A stretch of 26,366 nt of DNA from JAHEEL01 sp964195515 (GCA_964195515.1 CAXMQO010000064.1:1-26366); one strand, 5' to 3'. Shown: positions 8,679-16,883, counted from the first letter of the stretch. Numbers and translations: made by a program. The notes: generated by a model from the sequence alone, not told the origin.

Positions 8679-11600
8679 CTATCCGACGGGCGCCAAGAGC
8701 CCGGCAAGTTCCGCAAGGATCTGATCGTCGGTGAACCCCGCCCCACTGATGGCCGATGCCGGGCATGCAGCCACACAGGTACCGCAGCCCTTACAGAGTG
8801 CATCGTTGATCACCGCCACCTCCCCTTCGTCGTCGAACGTGATGGCCGTGTACGGGCACAGACTGAGGCAGGTCTTGCACCCGCCGCACAGTTTCTCGTT
8901 CACGGTTGCGCGAACCGGGTCGATGACCACCTGACCACGCCCGATCAGGGACAGGATCCGGGCCGCCGAAGCCTGGGCTTGGGCAACCGTGTCGGGAATG
9001 TCTTTGGGACCTTGACTACATCCTGCGATGTACAAGCCGTCGGTGGTGGTTCCGACGGGATCGAGCTTCGGGTGCCGTTCCATGAAGAATCCGTCTGGGC
9101 TGCGGTTGATCGAGAAGACTCTCGCCACTTCTCCGGCGTCGGCTTGGGGCTCGAGTGCATTACACAGCACAACCATGTCGACCGGGATCTCGCGATACTT
9201 CGCGATCAGCGTGTCCTCGCAGCGGACGATGAGGTGGGGGCGCTCACCGTTGGACGTGAGGGAAGGGACAACCTCGGCAACCTTTCCGCGAATGACCGTG
9301 GTTCCCTCCCGAAGAACACGGGAGTAGAACTCCTCGTAGCCCTTGCCGAACGCGCGCATGTCGATGTAGAACTGGTAGACGTCTGCATCCGTGCGTTCCA
9401 TCGCGAGGTGGGCGAACTTCAAGGCTGCCATGCAGCAGACCCGGGAGCAGTAGCGGTTGTAGTTCTCGTCACGAGATCCGACGCAGTGAACGATGCCGAT
9501 CGCTCGCGGGGGCTCGCCGTCCTTGCACAGGACCTTTCCGACGGTCGGTCCGGTCGAGTTGAGCATCCGCTCGAATTCGAGGCTGGTGACCACGTTGTCG
9601 AGACGCCCGTAGCCGTACTGAGTCATCCGGGCGGAGTCGAAGCTCTTGAAACCCGTTGCCAACATGATCTGTCCCACCTCGAGAGTGGTGACCGTGTCCG
9701 TCATGTCGAGTTGAACGGCCTTCGGTGGACAGATGTCCTCGCACGAGTGACACTCGACGCAGGCACCGCAATGGAGGCACCGCTGTGCCTCCCTGCGGGC
9801 GTCCTCCTCGGACAGGCCGAGATCGACCTCTTCGTAGTCGGCGAGTCGTGCCGCAACCGGGCGCTTCGGCATCGCGACTCTCGGGGCCTTGGCAATCGCG
9901 TCGTAGCTCGGGGACTGTTCGAATGGTCGGTCTTCGAACCCAAGGGTCGGATCGGGCGGCGGCGTGTGGCTCGTGAACTCATCGAGCGGCCGTCCACGCA
10001 GGTATTTGTCGATCGCCTCAGCGGCTCGTCGACCCTGCCCCATTGCTTCGACGACCGTCGCCGGTCCGAGCACGACGTCGCCTCCGGCGAACACGTTCGG
10101 CACCGGCGTCCGCAGCGAGTCCGTGTCGACCTCTACGGTCCCCCAGTCGCTGAATACCAGAGGTTCGGAATCGTGCGGTCGTGGGCCGTACCAGTCGCTA
10201 TCGGGTCGTTGGCTGATGGACACAATGACGGTCTCGAACTCCCGTTCATGGTTCGACCCGTCGATCGGGACCGGTCGCGGGCGGCCGCTCGCATCCGGCC
10301 CACCCAACTGCATCGTGACACACTCGAGGCCGCTCACTCGACCGTCGGTGACCAGCACTCCGACGGGGGCAACGAGGTACTCGAACCGCACGCCCTCAGC
10401 CACAGCGTCCTCGAATTCGTCCTCCTCAGCGGGCATCTCCGCGCGGGTTCTGCGGTACAGGACCGTCACCTCGGCCCCTTCGCGGCGTGCGGCCCTCGCC
10501 GCATCCATGGCGGTGTTGCCACCTCCGACGATGGCCACTCGCCTACCCGTCTCCTGGGGTCGACCGAGGTTGATGTTGCGCAGGTATTCGACGCCCGTGA
10601 TCACACCGACGGCGTCATCATTCGGGACTCCGAGGGAGATCCCGTTGTGGGCGCCGATCGCGAGGAAGACCGCCGAGTAGCCGAATCCGGGCTTCTCGCT
10701 TGTCAGGTCGTCGAGCATGAAGTCGTGCCCGAGCTCCAGCCCGGTCTTCATCTCGACTCCAAGCTTGCGGATGTATTCAATGTCGCGCTCCACCATTGGA
10801 GCCGGACACCGATAGCTCGGGAGGCCGACGGCGAGCATTCCACCCAGCCGGTCATGTTTTTCGAAGACGCTGACTTTGTAGCCCGCTCTCGCCAGGTCGA
10901 AAGCGCAGGTCAGGCCGGCGGGTCCGGATCCGATCACCGCCACGCGTTCCGCATACTCGTGCTCGGGCGGATCGGGTACCGGCTCCGGTCCGTGGTCGCG
11001 CTCCCAGTCCATCGCGAATCGTTTCAGGCCTCGAATCGCTACCGGCTCATCGACGTTGTCCCGACTGCACGCCTCTTCGCAGGGCGCGTAGCACACCCTT
11101 CCGCAGATGAACGGAAGCGGGTTCCGTCGTCTGATGAGAGCGGCAGCTTCTGAGAACCGACCTGCGGCGATCAACGAGATGTACCCGGCGGCGTTCTGAT
11201 GGATCGGGCAGGCTTCCATACAGGGCGGTTTGCCCTGCCTGTCGATGGTGTAGTCGCTCGGAATTGCCTGGGGGAACGCCTTGTGAATGGCGGTGCGCGT
11301 AGACAGGTACTGGTTGAACGGGTCGGGGACTGAGACGGGGCATACCTTCACGCACTCGCCGCACGAAGTGCAGTCCGCCGTGACGAAGCGCGCCTTCTCA
11401 CGGATTTGGACTTTGAAGTTGCCAACAAATCCTTCGACCGACTCGACTTCGCTCTCGGTCAACAGATGGATGTTCTCGCGTCGATCGGCCGCGACCATCT
11501 TCGGCGTGAGGATGCACGCGGCGCAGTCCAGCGTTGGGAACGTCTTGTCGAAACGCGCCATCATCCCGCCGATGGTCGACTGCCGCTCTACGACGTAGAC

Positions 11601-12110
11601 CTCGTGTCCGGCGTCAGATATGTTGAGTGCGGCTTCGATGCCTGCAATGCCGCCACCTACGATCAGCGTCGTCGGATTGACGTCGGCGCGCGTCGCCTCG
11701 AGCGGTTCATGGAACGCGACTCGTGCCACCGCCCCATTGACGAGTGACTTGGCTTTCGCCGTCCCGGCGACCCGATCTTCGTGCACCCAGGCGCACTGCT
11801 CCCGGATGTTGGCGATGTGGACCAGATACGGGTTGAGCCCGGCTTCCTCGCCGGCAGCGCGGAATGTCGGTTCGTGCATCAGCGGGCTGCATGCCGCGAC
11901 CACGACCCTGTTGACGCCATTCTCTTGGATATCACGCTTGATGAGATCCTGCCCGGCGTTCGAGCACATGAACTCGTAGTCACGCGCACTCACCACCCCG
12001 GACTGCTCGGCGGCGAGGTCTCGAACGGCTTCGACGTCCACCGTTGCCGAGATGTTGAAGCCGCAATGGCAGACGTACACGCCGATCCTGGGCTCGTCGA
12101 TCGTCATCAT
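8679..12110 (-). CDS. hdrA: HdrA with inserted GltD/NfnB-like NAD(P)H oxidoreductase module
   Basis: The flavin-bifurcating core subunit, 1143 residues against roughly 650 for ordinary HdrA. Order: HdrA N-domain with CHCGFN (13-19); FAD Rossmann motif GGGIAGIEAA (152-161); a [4Fe-4S] set C247, C250, C253, C257; then AFPQAIPSDYTID as in HdrA. Here an insert begins: Cys-rich entry (C297, C301, C336, C340, C344, C348), FAD motif GSGPAGL (394-400), NAD(P) motif GGGNTAMDAA (529-538) followed by YRRTRAEMP, and a GGD...A closing motif (677-689), all as in GltD/NfnB. HdrA resumes after a cysteine cluster at 778-794 with EVGQIMLATGF, YCSRVCCMAALKFA and GCSQGPKDIPDTV, and ends with two ferredoxin clusters (C1075-1085 and C1106-1116). 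Start: the first of two adjacent ATGs, 1 nt after the hdrB stop, with GAGGAG 7 nt upstream. The HdrA assignment is firm; pyridine-nucleotide use is inferred. Confidence 0.95.
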   Translation of the reverse strand: MMTIDEPRIGVYVCHCGFNISATVDVEAVRDLAAEQSGVVSARDYEFMCSNAGQDLIKRDIQENGVNRVVVAACSPLMHEPTFRAAGEEAGLNPYLVHIANIREQCAWVHEDRVAGTAKAKSLVNGAVARVAFHEPLEATRADVNPTTLIVGGGIAGIEAALNISDAGHEVYVVERQSTIGGMMARFDKTFPTLDCAACILTPKMVAADRRENIHLLTESEVESVEGFVGNFKVQIREKARFVTADCTSCGECVKVCPVSVPDPFNQYLSTRTAIHKAFPQAIPSDYTIDRQGKPPCMEACPIHQNAAGYISLIAAGRFSEAAALIRRRNPLPFICGRVCYAPCEEACSRDNVDEPVAIRGLKRFAMDWERDHGPEPVPDPPEHEYAERVAVIGSGPAGLTCAFDLARAGYKVSVFEKHDRLGGMLAVGLPSYRCPAPMVERDIEYIRKLGVEMKTGLELGHDFMLDDLTSEKPGFGYSAVFLAIGAHNGISLGVPNDDAVGVITGVEYLRNINLGRPQETGRRVAIVGGGNTAMDAARAARREGAEVTVLYRRTRAEMPAEEDEFEDAVAEGVRFEYLVAPVGVLVTDGRVSGLECVTMQLGGPDASGRPRPVPIDGSNHEREFETVIVSISQRPDSDWYGPRPHDSEPLVFSDWGTVEVDTDSLRTPVPNVFAGGDVVLGPATVVEAMGQGRRAAEAIDKYLRGRPLDEFTSHTPPPDPTLGFEDRPFEQSPSYDAIAKAPRVAMPKRPVAARLADYEEVDLGLSEEDARREAQRCLHCGACVECHSCEDICPPKAVQLDMTDTVTTLEVGQIMLATGFKSFDSARMTQYGYGRLDNVVTSLEFERMLNSTGPTVGKVLCKDGEPPRAIGIVHCVGSRDENYNRYCSRVCCMAALKFAHLAMERTDADVYQFYIDMRAFGKGYEEFYSRVLREGTTVIRGKVAEVVPSLTSNGERPHLIVRCEDTLIAKYREIPVDMVVLCNALEPQADAGEVARVFSINRSPDGFFMERHPKLDPVGTTTDGLYIAGCSQGPKDIPDTVAQAQASAARILSLIGRGQVVIDPVRATVNEKLCGGCKTCLSLCPYTAITFDDEGEVAVINDALCKGCGTCVAACPASAISGAGFTDDQILAELAGLLAPVG

Positions 12111-12111
12111 C

Positions 12112-13020
12112 TCAGATCTCCTCGCCGTGAGCGGAAGGCGCTCCGACCATCGAGGGCGACAGCCGGGGCGCATCAATCTTCACCGGCACCAATCCGTGTT
12201 GCAGGCCAAGTTCATCAGGTGAACACCCAAGGGCGAGCCCGACGAGTTGCGTGAAGTACAGGATCGGCATCTTCGTCCTGGATCCATTCGTGGACCCGTT
12301 CAAGTTCAGGAGATCCAAATTGGCCTGGCACAGGGGGCAGACGGTCACGATGCAATTGGCGCCCGAATCCACAGCCCAGTCCAGCAAATCAGTGCACAGC
12401 TTCTCCGCGACCGCTTCGCTGGTGGCCACCAGCATGCCTCCGCAACACCGCACCTTCGGAGGGAAGTCGACCGGATCGGCACCGAGAGCTGCGAACAGTC
12501 GGTCCATGGACATCGGCCGCTCCGGGTCTTCGTCAATCGCCCCGTACGGCCGCACGATCTGACAGCCGTAGTAGCACGCAGGCCGGAAGTCGGCGATCGA
12601 GTGTGTCTGGAGGGCGACGATGCGGTCGAATCCGATGTCGTTGACCAGCACGTCGAGGGGCTTCCGAACCGGCACCGTCAAGTTGGTGTGCAGGCCTGCT
12701 TCTGCGAGGGCTACGTTGACTTGCTCGTAGAGCTCCGGCATCTCGGCCATTCTCTTTCTCGTCCTATTCAGCACGTAGTAGCAGGCACTGCAGGGTGCAA
12801 CGATGTCATCTCCGGTCTGCTCCGCGATCGCCAGATTCCTGGCCGCGATCGCATACGCGACCGTCTTCTTGACCGACGTGTATGAGGTGGCGCCGCAGCA
12901 GTTCCAGTCCTCCAGTTCTACCAGTTCGGCGCCCACCTTGGCGAACACGGCTCGCGTCGACTTGTCGTAGGAGACGCCTGTGGCGTGGAGGCTGCATCCC
13001 GGGTAGTACGTGTACTTCAT
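12112..13020 (-). CDS. hdrB: Heterodisulfide reductase subunit B (two CCG domains)
   Basis: A 302-residue protein with both cysteine-rich CCG domains intact: C9, C41-C42, C77-C80, and C153, C192-C193, C228-C231. The spacing fits CX31-39CCX35-36CX2C within one residue. In HdrB these hold two non-cubane [4Fe-4S] clusters that cleave or form a disulfide (CoM-S-S-CoB in methanogens). In bacteria the natural disulfide or other acceptor is usually unknown, and that applies here. Start: ATG with GGGAGGT 5 nt upstream, 3 nt after hdrC. With HdrA and HdrC it forms the soluble HdrABC complex. It keeps the second CCG set, so it looks catalytically competent. Confidence 0.95.
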   Translation of the reverse strand: MKYTYYPGCSLHATGVSYDKSTRAVFAKVGAELVELEDWNCCGATSYTSVKKTVAYAIAARNLAIAEQTGDDIVAPCSACYYVLNRTRKRMAEMPELYEQVNVALAEAGLHTNLTVPVRKPLDVLVNDIGFDRIVALQTHSIADFRPACYYGCQIVRPYGAIDEDPERPMSMDRLFAALGADPVDFPPKVRCCGGMLVATSEAVAEKLCTDLLDWAVDSGANCIVTVCPLCQANLDLLNLNGSTNGSRTKMPILYFTQLVGLALGCSPDELGLQHGLVPVKIDAPRLSPSMVGAPSAHGEEI

Positions 13021-13023
13021 TTG

Positions 13024-13701
13024 CTACCTCCCGATTGCCGCGTAGCCGACTGTGTCCGTGACCTTCTGGCGTTCGACGACCTCTTGTGGGAGATCGAACG
13101 TCTCGGCCTTTGCGATGATGCGGCGCAGACCGTCAATCCCTTCGATCTTGTTTGGGAGGATTGGCAGTCGGCCGTGACGCCACAGGGCGATTCCCGCTCG
13201 GCGTCGCCCAAAGAGCGCCAGCGGATTCGTCCGGAGGAAGTAGCGGAGGATGAGACCCGTCTCGTAGTTGCGCCCGTACCGCTTCACCATGTCGATGAAG
13301 ACCTCGGAGAAGATGTGCGTCGGGAGTCGGTTCGGGAAAGTGTCGCTCTCGATTGCGATCCGTCTGAGGGCGTAGATCAGGTCGGTGATCTGGATGTCGG
13401 CAGGGCAGCGCGTCGTGCACTGGTAGCAGGACGCACAAATCCAGATCGTGCTGCTCTCGAGCAACTCCTCGATGGCGCCCGCCCGGAACATCCCGATGAC
13501 CTGCCTTGGTGTGAGGTCCATCGCATAGCTGACGGGGCAGGAGCCCGTGCACATGCCGCATTGGATGCACTGGTCCAATCGCCCTCCGCCCGGGATGCGG
13601 TCGGTCTCGGCGCGGAAGGCATCTCTCAAGTCCCGCTCGCTCTTGGAAAGCACACCGGGCGTTGATACCCCGAAGTGCGGGTCGGCGAATCGCTTCTTCA
13701 C
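13024..13701 (-). CDS. hdrC: Heterodisulfide reductase subunit C
   Basis: A 225-residue protein with two ferredoxin-type [4Fe-4S] motifs: CIQCGMCTGSCP (C45, C48, C51, C55) and CASCYQCTTRCP (C89, C92, C95, C99). They are followed by the helical tail usual for HdrC. It passes electrons from HdrA to HdrB. The start is a GTG that overlaps the stop of the maturation protease (GTGA), with AAGGG 8 nt upstream. The longer open frame upstream is Arg-rich and antiparallel to nothing meaningful, so it was not used. No transmembrane helices are seen, so this is the soluble HdrC and not a membrane HdrE/DsrM-type partner. Confidence 0.94.
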   Translation of the reverse strand: MKKRFADPHFGVSTPGVLSKSERDLRDAFRAETDRIPGGGRLDQCIQCGMCTGSCPVSYAMDLTPRQVIGMFRAGAIEELLESSTIWICASCYQCTTRCPADIQITDLIYALRRIAIESDTFPNRLPTHIFSEVFIDMVKRYGRNYETGLILRYFLRTNPLALFGRRRAGIALWRHGRLPILPNKIEGIDGLRRIIAKAETFDLPQEVVERQKVTDTVGYAAIGR

Positions 13702-14282
13702 GACACACGCGCCCTTTCGTCGATTGCGGCGTCCGTCGCGTTGACGAACAGGCTTACTTCGTGGATGACCGTGGAGACTGCTTCGGCGACCTCGGGTGTG
13801 AGTTCCTCTCCGAACTCGTCGGGGATGGCCGTCTCGATGCCCCAGATCGCCACGTCTTCTGGCATCCCCCAACCGATGCTGCGACCGAGCGCCATGACGG
13901 TCGGGTAGTTGATGTCATGAAAGGAATTGAGCCGCACCGAACCGCCCAAGTCGGCTTCGTCGAGTCGGACAACAGCACCCGGCCGATGTGTCCCCGTCGT
14001 GAGTCCGTCGATGAGGACGGCTCGTCTCCGACCGCGCAGAACGTCAAGCAGGGCGAATCCGGCCCAAGGCAGGGCAACCACCTCGACGTCATCGCGATCA
14101 TGGAATACGGCTTCGAGAGCGTGCGCTGCGTGGATGCCAACGCCGTCGTCGGAGGCGATCTCGTTGCCCAGGCCGACGATGACCAACGGTGACGTCGGGG
14201 AGACGTCAACTCCCGAGATGCCGGCAACTCCGAGGCTCCATTCACGAGATCCCGGTGCCGGCGGTTTGCGGCTCGGTGTCAT
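13698..14282 (-). CDS. Hydrogenase maturation protease (HycI/HoxW/FrhD family)
   Basis: A 194-residue protein of the peptidase M52 family. It has the entry motif VGLGNEIASDDGVG (D45/D46 as first nickel-sensing acid), the second acid in LIDGLTTG (D92) and the histidine in SFHDINYP (H122). These enzymes cut the C-terminal tail of the large subunit after the last Ni ligand. The MvhA of this operon keeps such a tail, so it is the obvious substrate. The first 30 residues (Pro/Ser/Arg-rich) are longer than usual and a later start is possible, but GAGGA 6 nt before this ATG supports it. It is the first gene of the operon, and its stop overlaps hdrC. Confidence 0.9.
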   Translation of the reverse strand: MTPSRKPPAPGSREWSLGVAGISGVDVSPTSPLVIVGLGNEIASDDGVGIHAAHALEAVFHDRDDVEVVALPWAGFALLDVLRGRRRAVLIDGLTTGTHRPGAVVRLDEADLGGSVRLNSFHDINYPTVMALGRSIGWGMPEDVAIWGIETAIPDEFGEELTPEVAEAVSTVIHEVSLFVNATDAAIDERARVS

Positions 14283-14308
14283 GGTCAGTCCTCACGTCCG
14301 AGTGTGCC

Positions 14309-14337
14309 TCAATACGGCGGACATGGATCGGGCCAAA
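14309..14337 (-). promoter_or_regulatory. Candidate promoter of the hdr-mvh operon
   Basis: Reading the minus strand, TTTGGC (14337-14332) and TATTGA (14314-14309) are separated by exactly 17 nt. They resemble -35 and -10 boxes of a housekeeping sigma factor. The -10 box ends 26 nt before the ATG of the first operon gene. Both boxes match the consensus only in part, so the call is tentative. A dyad lies just upstream of the -35 box. Confidence 0.3.
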
Positions 14338-14338
14338 T

Positions 14339-14351
14339 GTCACATTGTTAC
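14339..14351. promoter_or_regulatory. Candidate operator dyad GTCACATTGTTAC
   Basis: A 13-bp imperfect palindrome, GTnACA-n-TGTnAC, with one mismatched pair per arm and an odd centre at 14345. It sits in the 250-bp region between the divergent hdr-mvh operon and the cyclic-nucleotide-binding protein gene. GGCC tetranucleotides frame it at 14331 and 14355. It is close to where a class II activator would bind relative to the candidate operon promoter. It is not a good Crp or Fnr consensus site. Confidence 0.3.
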
Positions 14352-14532
14352 CAACGGCCCTACTTGGTCGTGCGCCGCCCGGGCAGTCTGAATGTCGAGA
14401 CGGAAGGACGCGAATGGGCACGCCCGAACAGCAATTCGCCGCTGGGCGGTCGCCGTGTCGCGTTGAAGCCTGTCGTTCCCCGTGGACGGTGGCCCGTCGA
14501 GCGCCACCGCAGGAATAGCTCGGAGGCTACTC

Positions 14533-15051
14533 ATGACGGATCTCGATCAGCTGTTCAGAAGTCATCCGTTCGTCGCGACACTGAGCGATGACCACATCAC
14601 CACACTCGAGAGTTGTGGAGCCGCGCTTCTCACATTCGAGCCGGGCGACAAGGTCATGACCGAGGGTGGGAAGGCCGACACCTGTTTCTTCATCGATGAC
14701 GGCGACGTCGCCCTCGAGATGTACGTCGGGGGAGGAGAGTCGCGCACCGTCCAGACCGTCCATGGTGGCGATATTGTTGGATGGTCGTGGCTCATCCCAC
14801 CGTATCAGCGGGCTTTCGATGCCACCGCCCTGACCCATGTCACCGCATTGAGGGTCGACGCGGTTCTCCTCAGCGAGACGATGGAACGAGACAAAGCGTT
14901 CGGCTACGAAATGATGAAGCGCTTCTGCGATGTGATCGTTTCGCGGCTCGACGCATCGCGCGTCCGACTCATCGACATGTACGGGCCCGGGGACGTCGAA
15001 CTCCGAGCCCAGTCCCTGCGGGCGAGGGGTAGGCGCAGTCTGGCCAGATGA
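14533..15051 (+). CDS. Stand-alone cyclic nucleotide-binding domain protein
   Basis: A 172-residue protein. The cNMP-binding barrel is clear: FEPGDKVMTEGGKADTCFFI (about 35-55) with DDGDVALEM, then TVHGGDIVGWSWLI in place of the usual phosphate-binding cassette region, and the C-helix up to about residue 145. No DNA-binding helix-turn-helix follows; the protein ends in an Arg-rich tail. It cannot be a typical Crp/Fnr regulator and may sense redox or nucleotides through a partner. Similar lone cNMP domains are often encoded beside cytosolic group 3 hydrogenase genes. Start: ATG with GGAGG 6 nt upstream. The frame is open 17 codons earlier, but that part lacks a ribosome site. It is divergent from the hdr-mvh operon. 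Confidence 0.85.
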   Translation: MTDLDQLFRSHPFVATLSDDHITTLESCGAALLTFEPGDKVMTEGGKADTCFFIDDGDVALEMYVGGGESRTVQTVHGGDIVGWSWLIPPYQRAFDATALTHVTALRVDAVLLSETMERDKAFGYEMMKRFCDVIVSRLDASRVRLIDMYGPGDVELRAQSLRARGRRSLAR

Positions 15052-15136
15052 CAGGATTGGCCGCTCCGCCACCGCTTCCCGCTCGACGACCCACGCGATG
15101 GCGAACGTGGAGGGAACCTTGCCACCGACGACGTGG

Positions 15137-15167
15137 GAGAGGGGCCGGGCAGTGACCGGCCCCTCTC
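15137..15167. terminator. Strong hairpin, bidirectional terminator
   Basis: A perfect 12-bp GC-rich stem, GAGAGGGGCCGG against CCGGCCCCTCTC, with a 7-nt loop (GCAGTGA). It lies in the convergent gap between the cNMP-domain gene (plus, ends 15051) and the OFA transporter (minus, ends 15198). There is no U-run, which is common for terminators in high-GC actinobacteria. It probably serves both genes. Confidence 0.75.
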
Positions 15168-15197
15168 GTCGTTCAACGGAACGGGTAACCCGATCCC

Positions 15198-16499
15198 CTA
15201 TGCGTGGTCGGTCAGGTGTGCGTTGTTGAGGAAGCCCTGCATGGTGAACGGCTTGCCCGCCGCTTCGCGGCTCGGCGGGTACACCAGGGCCGTCGCAACG
15301 GCCCCAACTGCACATGCTCCGGCACAGATTGCGAACGCCAGCGGGAAGTTGCCCAGGTCGCCCAACGCACCACCGAGGATCGGGAAGATGATCCCGCCCG
15401 CGCCGTAGGCAAGGAAGACCCACGGGTAATTCTGGCCGACCACACTGTCCCCGAATTCGTCGGCAGTGAGGGCGGGGAACAACGCAAAGTTGCCGCCGAA
15501 GTTGAAGCCGATCAAGGCGGCAGCGAGGTACAGCGTGTATTCGCTCCCGGCCATCGGAATGAACGCCAGCAGGAACACGGCCTGAGACGCTGCCATGACC
15601 ACTACGGATCGTTTGCGGCCGAGGCGATCGCTCATCGTGCCCCACGTGATCCGCCCGATCCCGTTCGCCAGGCTGAAGAACACGGCCATTGCCAGACCGG
15701 CGATGTCGTCGGCTTCGGCCTCGAGCATTCCGCCATCGACAAGCGCCTCGACGGGCCACAACTTCATGAGGCCGATCGCCATCAGGCCGGCACCGGCGCT
15801 GACGGCGAACGTCAGGAAGATCAGATAGAACTGTGGTGTTCGGAGCATCTCGCGCGACAAGAAGTTGTCGCCGCCTGCCCCGGTGACTTCGGGTGGAGTG
15901 AATCCTTCAGGGAGCCAGCCCTCCGGCGGCATCTCCATCCAGATGGAACCGACAAGAACGAGCACCGTGAACGTGATGCCGTAGATCAGGAAGGTTCCAT
16001 CGAGACCGACGTTGTCGATGAGATTGCCCCAAGAATCTGCGATCTGGACCCAGAAAAGAGCCCCGAATCCGAACCCGGCCACCGCGGCTCCGGTGATCAT
16101 GCCCTTGTGATCCGGGTACCACCGCATGCCGACGGCGATCGGAACGACGTACGCGAGTCCGATGCCGGCGCCGCCGATCAAGCCGACGCCGATGAGGACG
16201 ATCCAGAAATTCGTTCCACCGCCGATCGCTGCAACTGCGTAGCCGACGCCGAGCGTCAGGCCGCCTGCGACGGCGAGCTTCCGGGGACCGACCGTGGGAA
16301 GCTTGCGGCCGGCGAACACCATGACCAGGGCGAAGGTCGCGAGACCCACCGAGAACGCGATCTGGGTCTGCGTCTTCGACCATCCCGAGTCCTTCAATGC
16401 CGGCGTGAATACCGACCACGCGTAGATGGCACCAAGGCAAAGCTGGATCAGCACCGCCCCGAGGATCACGAATCCTCGGTTCATTACTCGTTGCGTCAT
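15198..16499 (-). CDS. OFA-family MFS transporter (oxalate/formate antiporter-like)
   Basis: A 433-residue, 12-helix major facilitator protein. It carries the OFA family hallmark CLGAIYAWSVF in helix 1 (21-31), the loop motif AGRKLPTVGPRKLAVAGG between helices 2 and 3, and a second-half loop SDRLGRKRSVV. OxlT exchanges oxalate for formate in Oxalobacter. Most OFA members transport other monocarboxylates, so the substrate is open. Start: ATG with AGGAGG 9 nt upstream; the frame remains open 14 codons further upstream without support. It is close to the hydrogenase operon but on the other side of the cNMP gene and has its own upstream region, so a link is not shown. Confidence 0.88.
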   Translation of the reverse strand: MTQRVMNRGFVILGAVLIQLCLGAIYAWSVFTPALKDSGWSKTQTQIAFSVGLATFALVMVFAGRKLPTVGPRKLAVAGGLTLGVGYAVAAIGGGTNFWIVLIGVGLIGGAGIGLAYVVPIAVGMRWYPDHKGMITGAAVAGFGFGALFWVQIADSWGNLIDNVGLDGTFLIYGITFTVLVLVGSIWMEMPPEGWLPEGFTPPEVTGAGGDNFLSREMLRTPQFYLIFLTFAVSAGAGLMAIGLMKLWPVEALVDGGMLEAEADDIAGLAMAVFFSLANGIGRITWGTMSDRLGRKRSVVVMAASQAVFLLAFIPMAGSEYTLYLAAALIGFNFGGNFALFPALTADEFGDSVVGQNYPWVFLAYGAGGIIFPILGGALGDLGNFPLAFAICAGACAVGAVATALVYPPSREAAGKPFTMQGFLNNAHLTDHA

Positions 16500-16883
16500 T
16501 CGGGACTTCCTCCTGGTTGTGGACCTCGACCGTTGGAGCATTCGTTCCCGGCCAGCACGCGCTGGTCGATCGCGGCGCCTTCCGGCCGTGCATCGTTTCC
16601 TATCTCCGCGTTCTTCATGGTCCGAGCGTCTCTCAGTGCATATCGATCGGGACGCGCCTCGCCATAGCTTTCGTCACAACGTTGAGTGTCCCGCGCTTGC
16701 TCGATCAGCGCTAGGGAGTTTCGGCCCTTCGATGCCTGCCAATCGGCCCCTTCTTCCCGACAGCAGGTCGTCGAGCGGCCATGGAAGAGGGGTTCCTGAA
16801 ACCGGCCCGAGCAATTTGGACCACGGTGCTCGGGCCATTGGCCTCTAGAAATCGGATGCCGATCGTTGAACGACGAGACGGCC
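16500..16883. other. Divergent intergenic region (384 bp)
   Basis: This region separates the OFA transporter (minus) from a small membrane-protein gene (plus). The open frames that cross it have irregular codon composition and no ribosome sites, so I see no gene. The one structural feature is the hairpin at 16804-16836. The upstream signals of both genes must lie here, but no convincing -35/-10 pair could be picked out by eye. Confidence 0.5.
16804..16836. repeat. Inverted repeat, 10-bp perfect arms
   Basis: GGCCCGAGCA at 16804-16813 pairs exactly with TGCTCGGGCC at 16827-16836 across a 13-nt AT-richer loop. It lies 47 nt before the small membrane-protein gene and about 300 nt upstream of the divergent transporter. 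It could be an operator dyad, a 5'-leader hairpin or an intrinsic terminator for transcription entering from the left; nothing in the sequence decides which. Confidence 0.5.

Noticed and set aside
8166..11153. A 995-codon plus-strand open frame.
   Set aside because: It lies antisense over hdrA, mvhD and mvhG, which have clear conserved motifs; it is a mirror effect of high-GC codon usage.
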